Both the position numbers and the translations under genes were made by a program. A DNA stretch of 64,000 bases, from assembly GCA_914767715.1 (NCBI GenBank), contig OU612067.1, positions 16,931,001 through 16,995,000 of the forward strand, written 5' to 3'. This DNA is from Membranipora membranacea. Lineage: Eukaryota > Bryozoa > Gymnolaemata > Cheilostomatida > Membraniporidae. Positions within the stretch are counted from its first letter, which is position 1. Each line of letters begins with the position of its first letter. Shown piece after piece: positions 12,672-25,100 of this stretch. A model generated the notes under the pieces. It searched no databases. It saw only the letters and a list, made by a program, of their open reading frames with translations, and had not been told where the DNA came from.

Positions 12672-15600
12672 CTACATGAACTGATCGTCCCAGCCGGGTG
12701 GTCTCATATGATCTGGTCCTGGTCTAAAACAAAAACATTGCAATAACTCATTTTCCACAATAACATCCTCAAAGATAAAGGTACTGTTGATTTTTGTTTT
12801 AAGAATTGAAGATAAAGCACAAAATCAATGCGCCGAAAGGGTTTGTCACAATTTTGCTTTAAATAATATCACTCACCCTCTCCTGAATGGGCCTCTCATA
12901 TCTCCCTCAAGGTCAGGTCCAAATGGGTCAAACCTAGCCCCTGGTGGTATCGCACCCCTGTGTCAATATAAAAATCATTACCAATGACTAGATTGAATTT
13001 GAGCATACCAAATCTGGAAAAGATTGCCCCACCTCCAAAAGTTGGAGTCACCTGCTCAAGTACTGAGAGAAGATAACTTAGATTAAGGACCCATCCGTCC
13101 ATGCGTCCAATTACAGCAGGGAGTTTGGTCCCAAACTCCCGGATTACAGACACAACACAAATAGACAATTACAGAGTAACAAGAAACAACTGTCATGATG
13201 TGACAGCTATAAGTATAATCAATATCTGCTGATAAAGGTTTCAGTAAATTTGAAATTTGAAAGTCAGGTCAAATGAAGTATGTCATTTAGAATAATTTCC
13301 TAGCATAAACAACTGATTGAATACTGAGACTAATTTTGATCCATCACAATATCAGTTGTGTTATTTGAGCTTACTCACGGTGGTAGACGCCCGCCAGGCA
13401 AACCAGCACCAGGGTGACCCGGAAATCCTCCACCTCCTCTCTGACCTCGGAATGGATCAAATATCATACCACCCCCACCTCCAGGCCTCCCTGCTCTCAG
13501 GGGATCTAAGTCTCCGACTCCAATGTTGAACGGATCAGGTTGTATAGTACCAATCCTGTAGGAAATATAAAATAAAGACATTCATGTTTTGTTTTCTAGA
13601 GGTTCTACACAGGGACATTGCAGCGGGTGAACCATTGGTATCTATCATTATATACCATAACATAAATTATAGTTACTAGCATCAATTCTACATAACAAAC
13701 ACATAGCCAATCATGTGAAGCTCCTATCTCAGTATTCCCTCAAGACCTTTTCATGAAATATTGTAAGTATACCTTTCTGAGAGTAAAATTTTAAAACCGT
13801 GTTATCATCTATTATTTGCTTTTGGGTTTTGGCAGAAAATGCAGATGTAATGGAGCAACTCCCTTCATTGAATGGAGGGTTGCAAATCATCATCTCCATG
13901 CCATTACACCAGTTATAATGTGTCAATATTCGAGTAATAAATTTGTCTCCTGGCGCACATAAAAAATAGACCTTCTTGGTCGATAAGGGTTCGCAAGAAT
14001 TTTCTCTCCTCCGGACTCTATTTCAAGGGTCGCAAAGTGTTCACAGTGTTTAAATAAGACTGAGTACTGTATATGATACTATATACTGTGTATAAAAATT
14101 ATGGCTTCAAAGTATGATTATTCATTAGGAAGTTAGGCAACGAGCTCGAACACTGCCTTAGTTGCTGGTAGAGGCATCTACTGTCATCCACCTTTTTTGT
14201 TTGGGATGGGGCTGATAACGGAATGCCACTGCCAGCAACTAAAGCAGTTCATGCAGTAGAAATACATGTGTGCAAATGTATGAGTCAGACCTGTCTGGGT
14301 TTGGTGCACGGCGAGGTGGAGGATCATTTCGTGGCTCCTCAGTTTGACTAGTACTGTGATTTGGAGCTCCTTTTGCACTTGATGGATGTATCAAAGGTGA
14401 CACTTCTGATTTAAATTTGCTATAGAACTCCTCCAGATTTGTGAATGTACTGTGAATAGAATAAAAGTTAACAATTTTGAACTCACAAGTTGGTCACAAG
14501 ATTCAATATGAATATTTTACACACTACAAAATCGTAGCTTATTCTCCGAGTCTCACTCACCAGGTCAACATTTATTGACACTGTTTTTATGGGGAAAACT
14601 CTGATCCGTCTTTCGTCATTGTGTGTTTGGATTTGGATTATGGAGATCATTTTGTCAGCTGGCTAATCCTACAAGAAGCTGGGATTTAGTGGCAGTGTTG
14701 AAACAACATATCCTCTAATGTTTAAAAACATCTTGGAACAATCATTTGCAAATTAAAATATTTGAAAGAAAACTTTCAATGAATTTTTTATTACCGATCA
14801 TAATCTGTAAAGTTTTCTGACACTGTGTCACTTATGCTCAGATTCAAAGCTGCAACTCTATCTTTTCCTTCCTGCTGTAGAAATAGGATTCAAAACAGGT
14901 GCAAATAAGCTGAAAAGGATACGTTCACAAGCATGAATGCACATGTATACTGGATCCATAGTTCTGCACAAGGATTATTTTCAAGATGAGCTAGCAAACA
15001 CTAGCTAAAGGACAGTAAATGATAATAATAAGAGTATAAAATTGTTGTATTCAGTCTGGCTGTTTGGTGTTAGTATTATGTCACAGAAAACTACATAAAC
15101 TGATACTATTTCTGCATTTAAGGTTTGGGTTCTGTTCGGGGTCTGGTTGAGTTCTTGTCCAGCTTTGGTTTGAAGATGTGAGTTGTGGTATGAGTATGGA
15201 ATATGTAACCAAAGACAAATAGTGCAGGCCAATAAAAGCCAATAGTTTAGTATAACTTTTATGGAAATAACATACCGTGACATGTATGAGTGCCGCCTGA
15301 TCCATACGTAGTACATTCAGCACAAATATGTTTCCTCCACCAGAATAGGTCAATGTGTAGTTGTTTGGGTCGGCATTCCAATTGCTAGGCAATAACTCAC
15401 TTAGCTTCTAAAATCAAAGATACAGTGCTCAAACATCAACGGGAGTTTCCATACTGGAAGTCACCCAAACTTATTGTTTGAGTAGGACCTAGCCTGTCTT
15501 GACAAGCAATGTTGGCTGAGGAAACAAGCTTTGTCCCATCCTCTCCTCCAACCAACAAGACATGCTTGGTAGTAGGTGGAACCAGACACAATCAATATTC

Positions 15601-16043
15601 ATAAGTGTATACTGTATGGTGGTGGGTTCATTTGATAGATAGATTAAAAGATACTGATAGTAGTGCAAAAGAGCTACAAAGTGACAATGCTGATGAATAA
15701 TATAGCTGTCTTAAGCTCAGCAGTGTAGAAGACTTTGTCATTGATTGTTGTTCTGTTTTCCTTGATTTGAAGACTGGACTGGGGAGGAAGCAATGCAATG
15801 ACATTGAATCATAAACTCCCTTCATTAACTTTCATCCTCATTGGCCTAGGAGGAGACACAATCAAAACTTTACAGAGACATTTTTACTTAGCATGCTCAT
15901 TAACTTACTCCATCTTGATCCCTTTTGCATTTCAGCTCTTCTTTTATCAGGAACCAATGGATTGCAGCTACCAGAGCATCAAGCCTATCCTTGAAGGAAC
16001 CAGATATTGATGTGAGAAGCAGCTCAAGTCCTGGGATTTCCAT
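12672..16043 (-). CDS. PSMF1: Proteasome inhibitor PI31 (PSMF1)
   Basis: Seven exons in minus-strand order: 16043-15909, 15407-15276, 14874-14795, 14449-14291, 13555-13379, 12957-12877 and 12723-12672, all phases consistent, 271 residues, about the length I recall for the vertebrate protein. The N-terminal half is the dimerisation domain shared with Fbxo7 (MEIPGLELLL start, KLSELLPSNW, then YTLTYSGGGN). The C-terminal half is Pro/Gly-rich and unstructured, with the family signatures DPFNIGVGDLDPL, GGGMIFDPFRG and PPGARFDPFGPDLEG. PI31 binds the 20S proteasome, and its extreme C-terminus enters the catalytic chamber. Here the last residues are DDQFM, with Phe where I recall Tyr in the vertebrate protein. 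The gene is head-to-head with TRMT11. Confidence 0.95.
14150..14256. repeat. Inverted repeat in PSMF1 intron 4-5
   Basis: A stretch containing CTTAGTTGCTGGTAGAGGCAT at its left is imperfectly inverted at the right around CCAGCAACTAAAGCAG. It is related in sequence to the hairpin at 5534-5591. Confidence 0.5.
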
Positions 16044-16167
16044 TTTCTTATTCAATGATTTTGATCACATGAGATCTACAAATTTGTGTGATCAGAAACT
16101 CAAATGAGTCGATAGTCTTTTGAGAAGAGGTCTATGTTTGTATACATACCCTCGTTTTAATTTCAAC
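16044..16167. promoter_or_regulatory. Shared divergent promoter region of PSMF1 and TRMT11
   Basis: Only 124 bp separate the two start codons, which point away from each other, so both 5' untranslated regions and the core promoters must fit here unless unseen 5' exons exist. The segment has an 8-bp inverted repeat, TGATCACA at 16062-16069 and TGTGATCA at 16087-16094, as a possible factor site. It is not CpG-rich and has no clear TATA box. Confidence 0.6.
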
Positions 16168-19100
16168 ATGGCAGCCCCCATGGAGCATGAAAAAGGAAAA
16201 TCAGAATCAGTCAACACAACTTGTATACTTCATTTTTCAAATGACTTTCCTGGATTTAGAGATGCAGTGAGTATAATGTACAATGTCATGAGGCAGTTCA
16301 GCAAATTTTCATTGGAATGTTCTTTAAATCTAACTAAATATGGATGAACAGCAAACTGTTACACCTTGATTTTAGAGGAGTCAATCACTTCTCATCATTC
16401 ATTCATCATCATAATCTGACATTCTATCTGCACTACAATTACCTCAACAGATTCGGCAAGTATCCATATAAATGATTTACAATAAACTATGGCTGTCTTG
16501 ACAAGCAAGATAATTATTGTTATAAAAGGCTTCCAGTCACAAACCATGGTCCAAGTTTCAGCAAATTGACAGTAGGCCTACACTACAGGTTAGGCCCTAC
16601 TACAACAAAGAAAATGAAAATAAAATTCAGTAAATTATCTATTCTATTGTCATAACTATATATAATTATATATACAATATGTAGTTGTAGGCCTATCTAT
16701 CTATATCATGTTTTTCTTGAATTTCAGGAGCTGAAGGGTATATCAGACTTATCCCGGATTAAACTGCAACTTCAAGATGATTATTCAGTGGTAGGTAAAT
16801 TCTCATCGTTTGAAACAATATGAATAAGGTTTATATACCATCACTGCAACTCAACTAGTCCTCAGTGGACTGCATGACATGTTTGCTATCTCGGCACCTT
16901 ACACACAATCAATATGGTATCCGTACATGCTAGCTTTCTGTATAAGCCTGCATAACTAAACAAACTGATGAATGAAGTGCTGATCTGATGACAAATGCTC
17001 CTTGATTGCTTTCTGAATACTTGTCATTTTTCCCCCAAAACTTGAGGTATGGAATTGGACAAGAGTGCAGTGTCTTTGAAAGATTGTCTTGGTAAGATTC
17101 AGTTTTGTTATTACAATATCATGTTTGTCTTTTTCAGGACTGCCCTTTCAAGAAGTATTTGAATCTCAATAAAGATGATATCACAACATTGGCTCACAGA
17201 TCTGTTTCGCTCAGGTAAGTCAGTATGTGTGGTTGTTGGTATCGTGAATAATATAATCATGATACACAGCAAACAGACACTCTGCACCCTTTGCTCTTAT
17301 AAAGATGCTGACTACAGCTGATGCTACATATCCATATTGGCCGCAGGATACCATTTTTTTTTGTTCTAAGGGTAGATCTTAGTTTGACATTTACAATCCT
17401 GGCGAGTAATCTAAATGGGTAGCAATATTGCCACCTTTGTTAAAACCTGGTTGTTAGTTGATTGATGGGTTATGAGGACCGGATGATCCGCGATTAACAA
17501 GATCAACAACTCTAAATTAAAACATTAGCCTGCTGTCGCAACTGCGACATGAGTTGTGAGAGACGGAGATGCCTGCCTGTGCCTTAGGCCTACAATAAGA
17601 ATATGACATATGTACCACAGAGTTATAAGACTTGTTAATGTTTGTTGTAGGGGTATCCATGAGTACATGTGTGAGAGTGACAGCCTCGAAGGTCTCATAG
17701 AGCAGATTGCTAAGTTTAAACAGGTAAGAGAGGTGTAAGCTTTCTCATATTTCCTTCTCCCTGATATGGGCACTCACCAAATCACCAAACATCCAACAGG
17801 CTAGTCAAGACTGAATAGCATGTCATTATTCCCAATTCGGTGAATTCAGCTAGTTGGTCTTGACTTTTTTTTTAGTTTTACTGCGCTAAAATTGAAGAGT
17901 TATGACCACACAAAAAAGAGCAAACAACTCTAGCTCCACACTTCTCACAATATCAAGACCCCTTACTTTTGAATATCAATATTTAACAAAGACATTTACC
18001 AGTATAGGACCACTCTCCCACACAATCTCCACAAGGTTATGTGACAGTAACACAGTCATTCAAAACTTTGTCCCCACTCCATACTTCCTTACAGACAACT
18101 GTATGCGTAATTTATTCTGTCAACTTTTGTCAGACATCAGAAGAAAAAGAGAAAACCTTCAAGATAAATATGGAACCCTTTAACAGAACATATACCAATA
18201 GAACTGATATCAAACTCAGTCGTATTGATGTAAGTATATCTTATTGTGCATCTCAGCTGGAAATACTCTACCTATAGCCACAATTTATCTCCAAAAACAT
18301 TTAAATACCCTAGACTGGAACTTAGAGACTTGCAAGCGTCCATTTTTCATACAAAGGGTATCAAATACAGTGAACAAGTGGATAGCACAGTGTCATTGCA
18401 TCATGAGGAATGCACTGAAGTAGAGAGGACACTGAGCCTGTATCAAATAGCCAATACTTTCCAGTCTTTATATGTTTATGGGTATTTCAAACAAGTCTCT
18501 GACTGTCTCAACTCATGGTATTCATATTCGACTCCAGAGTATTCCAAAGAGTATGTTTGACCTGAAAATTTTCCTATTTTTAACAATCTATCTTCCCACA
18601 AAGGATTGGAGGCGCCATTAGTACTTGATAATAACAGCACGCCCTTCTCTCACTCTTGAAAAAGAAGCTTAACTGTGACCTGACGTTCGTTATGTTAACA
18701 CCTTAGTGGTGAGAGAAAACATACCTACTTGTGAACCAGATAGACTCAAACCAAGGAGTTGCCTCTATCTCCTTGCTTAAACTACCTCATCAAAGATTGC
18801 GTATTATATCACAGAGTAACGATATTTCCTTACGCTGTGAATATATACTGTTGATGTTTTAACATTCAAAGTATATCAGTCTAAAGATAGTTTGTTCCAC
18901 ATCATCACAGGTGAATTTATATTTTGGTATATTTTCCTATATTTACCAACCTGTCATCCCATACAGGATTGGTATAGGGTATCAGATCTGATAATAAGAA
19001 TGCGCCCTTTTCTCACTCTGGAACGGGTGAGAAAAAACAGACCTACTTGTGCACCTAGACTTAAAGTATTTCATTGGTGTTTGAATATCATAGTATACTG

Positions 19101-22100
19101 TTGATGACTTTTAACATTCATAGTAGCTGAGAGAGTTTGTTCCACATCATTGTAGGTGAATGTGTATTTTTGTATATCGCTTGTGCTTCAAAATATCTCC
19201 ATAATAAGTAAAGAGATTTGCGTCTTTTCTTCCGGTAAAAATTTAAAAAGATATACTTGAATTCTCAGCGCCAGTGCGTTAGTGATTTTCTGAAGCAACT
19301 GCTTACTCAACACAGGACCGGAAAGCTGACGCTACTGAAAGAAGTTTCAATTAAATTCACTTTCAAACAGATATAACAGAGAACTCTTTCAATCTAGGCG
19401 ATGTAGTTTCTCCAGCGATGAAGGCACTGCGCCAGATACAATTGAAGGACTTGTTCTGTCATCTAATCTCATCACCAACTCAACACGTCAAAAATGCGGA
19501 TGATGCTATACTCTACTCCATTTACCATTATTCTGCAACATTCTTCTTTTCACCATGTCAATTTTCAGCTATATGATCAGATTCTTGAGAGGTAAAGGAA
19601 CTGTGTTGTCGAAGGAAAGAGGCTTTCTCATTTTTGAGAGAGCATTAATCACCACGTCAGTGAATCCCCAAACAGAATGGCTAGACCTGTAAATGTGGTG
19701 GTGTTACATTTGATAGGCTTCTATCTGTGTGTACTCCCGAAGATTATATATACTCAGACGTTATTGATACTACTGATAGTGTTGAAACAAAGAATCAATA
19801 TTAGTTACAGGATTATTAAAACCATCACTTACATGCCATGCAGGTGTGAAAATAATTCTAACTATGATTTGCCTTAACACTGTTTCGATGGCTCTAAAAA
19901 TGGGGATGGTGAGACGGGGAGAGGGTGCAATAGGTTTGTGCATGTTATCCACTGCCAGGCCCAGGAGATGCGGGTTCAAGTCCCATCGGAGGAGCTTTCA
20001 AGGATGATTGTTCCAGCCCCCAGCACCCTCGGGTCTATACCTCTTCTCCAGATTGCTACAAGAATTCAATTTACAATATTTATTACGTCGCCCTGTATCC
20101 ATATCACAAGAATTAACCTCTATTCAAAGACCCGGTGTAGAATACAAGATATTGTTTCGTTGTCTTGTGTTGCATGGTTTTTCACTTGGCACCTAAAATT
20201 GATAATAAGTATCACATGAGGCGGCCAAGTTGGATAGTGCGCATGGTTCTCAGTGTGTGAAGGTTGCTGGGTGTGAATCACTGGCTAATGGGACTTGGGT
20301 GGCCAAGGTGTGTTCTGGCATGCCTACATACTGTAAGCTAAATGGCTCAGGTATTGCAAATATATTTAAAAGAAAAGCTGCCCGTCCATTCTTTGTGATG
20401 TGGCGAGTGATAAGGTCCTTGCATATTAAACAAAAATTTTAACTAACAGAGTGAAACTATCCAGAATCATCAACCAACATCCAAATTTTTTATCTATTTC
20501 TTTCTTTCCTTGCCTTCCCAATTTTCAATTTCTTTCTTATATCAAGGAATCAAGTAACAAGAAAACTCTGCAGAGTCGGCTACCAGTTGACTCTCTGATT
20601 GGAACAGGATGGTTTGGGGCTAGATTAAATCTGTAGATGAGATCTGGATGAGAAATCGGGAAATATGTGTGTCACTGAAGATAGACTTTGTATATTGATC
20701 AAATCCCCTTATATTTATCACCAATGGGTGAACCTGTGACGCAGTTAATTTCTCAATAATCTTTTTAAAACGTGTTCGGAACCCACGAAGGCTTACATAA
20801 TAAATGATTGTGCTCATTCCGCTATTTAGAGTGACCACATGTCGCTGTAGAACTTCAAACCATATTGGCGGCTTGGATGCAATAGGCAAATTTGTCCAAA
20901 GAATAAAGATGAAAAAAGGTATGCGGCATAAATAGAAAAATCCGAGTGTCAAAACTACTGTCTTCAGAGGTTCCAGGAATTTTCTTCGCCTGCCCTGTTT
21001 TAATTTTCTTAGGATGATACAGTGGCTAAATACTTGTACAATAGCTGGCAACACTAGGAAACAGCTTCCTAGGGCTGCATACAGGTGCATGTCCGATACA
21101 TATGTACAACTCGCTTCATAAGCGTCAAACGCCATTCTCAATAGACTTCTCTCAACTAACAGTGTGGTACAGATGAAAATTGGTATAAGAAAACACAAAA
21201 TTATTACTGCGAAAGTGAAACACTTCGCTCTTCGTTTAGCACTAGGCGTGATATTGTTATGTGGTAGCAGCACAGATAGGCATTTATGGATGCACAATGC
21301 GCTGTGTATCCAGGTGGTTGAACCGATAGTCGCAATACGTAAGAGTCCAATCATGTTGCACATTATGGTGTTCAGCCAAATACTCCTGTTGACAAGGACT
21401 ACTGTGGTGACAGCATATGGGATCAACGTGGATAAGTCACTGAAAGCCAGTCCGATTATTAGGTAGTCCATCGGTCGAAGGCTCCTTATCTTTTTGTATA
21501 CTGTTAGAACTGCGATATTGTTCAGCATAACATAGAGAAAAATTGAGAAAGTTATTATGGCGTATTGAGGCGCTAAAGCTGGATGGTACTGCACCCAAGT
21601 AGAGTTGACGATTGACGCCATTCGGGCAGCTTACGATTCTGTTGATTGATGAGTTTCACTAATTTGTTCTACCTCAAGTCCTCTTGTCGAAAATTGTTCA
21701 TCCTCATACCATCTGTCTCAGCGGAACTTCTAAAAAGTGTGAATCAAAACAGTGATGATTAAAATAGCAAAAAAACTTATCAAATTGTTTTGAATTGAAA
21801 TCAATTGACCTACAGATCAACCAGACAATTTTACAAATTTCTCCAACGATAGTTTGTGTGATATCCCAATATCCTAGCGCTTGTGAGTGGCAATGCGTTA
21901 CTGTTCCAATCATGTTCGAAATGAACCCATTAATTACCATACCTGCCTGTAGGAAGAAAAAAACTCAATGTTCTATTTCTTTTCGCAGCGCGTTGCTGTA
22001 GCTCTAGATATGACGGGAGCAGTAAATCTTCGACAGCCTGACGTGGTCTATACAGTGTTTGAGTATTATGGACCATTCGGGTCTCAGCCATCAGAGGACC

Positions 22101-25100
22101 CAACCAAGATATATTTTGGAAAGCTGGTAAGTATGATATTGGAAATAAATCTGCTATTTACAAACTTTTGCAAGTAAAGTTAGCACTTGTCCTCAGCAAG
22201 ACGAAAACGAGTATGATGCTATCATTGCAATTATTGCTCATGTTACGGAGGAATTAAAAACACTCTGGTTTGTCACTCTTTGCTAACACCCTTCTGATGA
22301 TATATGTGTGAGATTGGTGACCAGTATTATTTTAATATATGGGGTATTGTATGGAATGGAAGTGTGATCATCCTTAGAGTGGGCATCTAATATTAGATAT
22401 AGACAGTTTTCTGAGCTCTGATTTAGGCCTCTATTTGGAGTTGTCCTCTCTCCAGTTTGGTACTTTTAACCCACGCCACATAGGAAAAACGTGCTGAAAA
22501 GAGGGTTATCTTGGAATCCGCTTATAGTTGGATAAAAAGGATTTTTGATTCAGAATCTGCACCATTGAAAACTGATAGGGACATAGTTTGGGAAATATTT
22601 TTGGTATTCAGTTAGTCAATTATATCAATTTCTGCCAGTTTTGCGGACCATTTGGCAGAATTTTTCTTGAATTTTGTCACTAAAATTAAGATGATGATCA
22701 AGGTCAAGGTCATGGTCTTACTCATAGGTTTTTTAAATTCTCATAACTTAGCAATGTTTTCACATTATAACTGCAATATTTAGTGCAATCAGCTTATTTG
22801 AATATGATAAATGACAAAGTTAATTTATTTGCCCATGGAACAGAGAAAAAGTCAAAGCTCAAAGTGGTGAAGATTAGAGCTAAAACAGCAGAAGACAACT
22901 ACCGATATTATGCCGAACGATACATGGCCACCTACAAAACCAAAAAAACCAAAAGCCGTGGCCGTGTGAACAGGGCTAGGGTTTTCAATGGTGCGGATTC
23001 TGAATCAAAAATCAATTTTATCCTAACATAAGCGGTTTTCAAGAAAACCCTCTTTCAGCACGGTTTTCCTATGCGGCGTGGGTTAAAAGTACCAAACTGG
23101 AGAGAGGACAACTCCAAATTGAGGCATATATCAGAGCTCAGAAAACTGTCTATTGCTTAATGTTGTGCAAAAGTTCGATTGGAATCTGTTATGCTAACAC
23201 TTCATCAGTGGATTTTTGCATTTTACTTTGGCCAGTTACAACTGATTCACAGTTGACTTTTACCTATGGGAATTCACATCACAAGTTAGTCGATGCACAC
23301 AAGCCTTTTTTCACAACTTTTTGTTATTTGGACCATGAAATGAAGATTACAAACGGCTATATATACTTTAAATAACTCTGAAAATGCTGAGTCAAGACTA
23401 AAGAAGTTATGCCAAAGATTATGGATTTTCATGCAAGGTAATTAAATACACAGTTGGCTACTGATCAATGTTCTGTGGGGCAAATGAGCGAAAGAGAGAA
23501 AGAATTCAAACTGTCTCCCGTCAACCATCAAATATCTGTGGCAGAGTGTCCACTGTGGGTAGAAGGCGCAAGGTGATTTCAAATATGTGTTGGTTGTTTC
23601 CAATCATAGGTGATCGCACCTTCTCATACGATGCCGATGATCATAAATTCTGCCTCCTTGCATAAAAATGCATAAAACTGACCTCGGACGACAATATAGC
23701 AAAACTAATGCAAGTATTATCATTTGGTTCCCGTAATGAAATATTGCACAAAAAGATAGGATCAAGGGAGGTTATTCCAAAAAAACATATCCCGTTTCCC
23801 ATTTGCAAAACTAATTTGTATCGAAAATATGACATTTCCGCCTAAACATCGCAGCAAAATGTGATGACACGATACAGGAGACTTTATTCTTTGCTCGATT
23901 ACATAAAATGACTAAGGTTATATAATTATGGTATAGAATTTTTAAAGGCTTCAAGTTTTTTTGTTTTGAGGTTGGCTGCAATTAGGCAATATAAAAAGAA
24001 TCTACAAAATTAGCGTTCTTCAGTTTCAAAAGTTTTTTGTAGTCTTCCACTTGATGTTGTCAAGTCCATGTATCTTAATCCATGTTCCTTAGTCTATGTT
24101 GCTGGGTCCATGTATCCGAGTCCATGTATCTGAGTCCATGTATCCGAGTCCATGTATCCGAGTCCATGTATCCGAGTCCATGTATCCGAGTCCATGTATC
24201 CGAGTCCATGTATCCGAGTCCATGTATCCGAGTCCATGTATCCGAGTCCATGTATCCGAGTCCATGTATCCGAGTCCATGTATCCGAGTCCATGTAATCG
24301 AGTCCATGTATCTGTGTCCATATTTCTGTGTCCATGTATCCGTGTCCATCTATCTGTGTCCATGTATCCAAGTCCATGTATCTGTGTCCACGTATCTGAG
24401 TCCCTGTTTCAGATTAAAGAGAGCAGAAGAGAAGAGGATATAAGAAAATTCAGCATCAAAAATAGAAAATTTATTGGTATGTACTGTGGGCTATTTATCA
24501 GTCTATGTACTATGGGCTATTTATCGGTATTTCCATGGAATATTTATTGGTGTGTACCATGGGATATTATATATCATTCAGGCAGACAATATTTTTAGAG
24601 ATGGTGTTTATCCTAGTATGAGGTTTCGATTAGACCTTATTTATGACAAGACTAAAGTTACTTAATACTCATGTCATAAAATTAACGATTTTTGCAAGAT
24701 TTTATTCGATGGTTTGGAACAACAGATCATTAGTGTTGAGCAAAAATACTGATAATTGACCATCGAAGGCAGCTGCGTTTTAGGTCATCTTGAATAACGT
24801 CAAATATATTGTCCGAAGGTCCATTATTGTTGCCTAATAAAACATTATTTGAAAGCTCCCACATATAAAGCCGCGCTTATTAATCATAGTGCACACAGGA
24901 AATACCAACAGAAACATGACATATATACACATATGATGTATACTTTTCCAGGTAATACTAGTATGGATCCCACCCTATCACTGCTGATGGCTAACATAGC
25001 TGGTGTAAAGAACGGCTCCATGGTGCTAGACCCATTCGTCGGAACAGGTAAGACTTAAGGAAATAGAACAAACCTGCATCAGTTGTAGCATTTCACAATA

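Noticed and set aside
15925-16107. Plus-strand frame with an acceptor-like sequence before CTCTTCTTT
   Set aside because: Antisense of PSMF1 exon 1, whose minus-strand frame matches PI31.
22783-23031. Small basic protein of 82 codons
   Set aside because: Lies in the centre and arm of MITE copy B; no domain and no splice or promoter support.
24075-24598. Overlapping long reading frames on both strands encoding 14-residue repeats
   Set aside because: Direct product of the 14-bp minisatellite, which has no stop in any frame; the real exon here is only 24413-24476.
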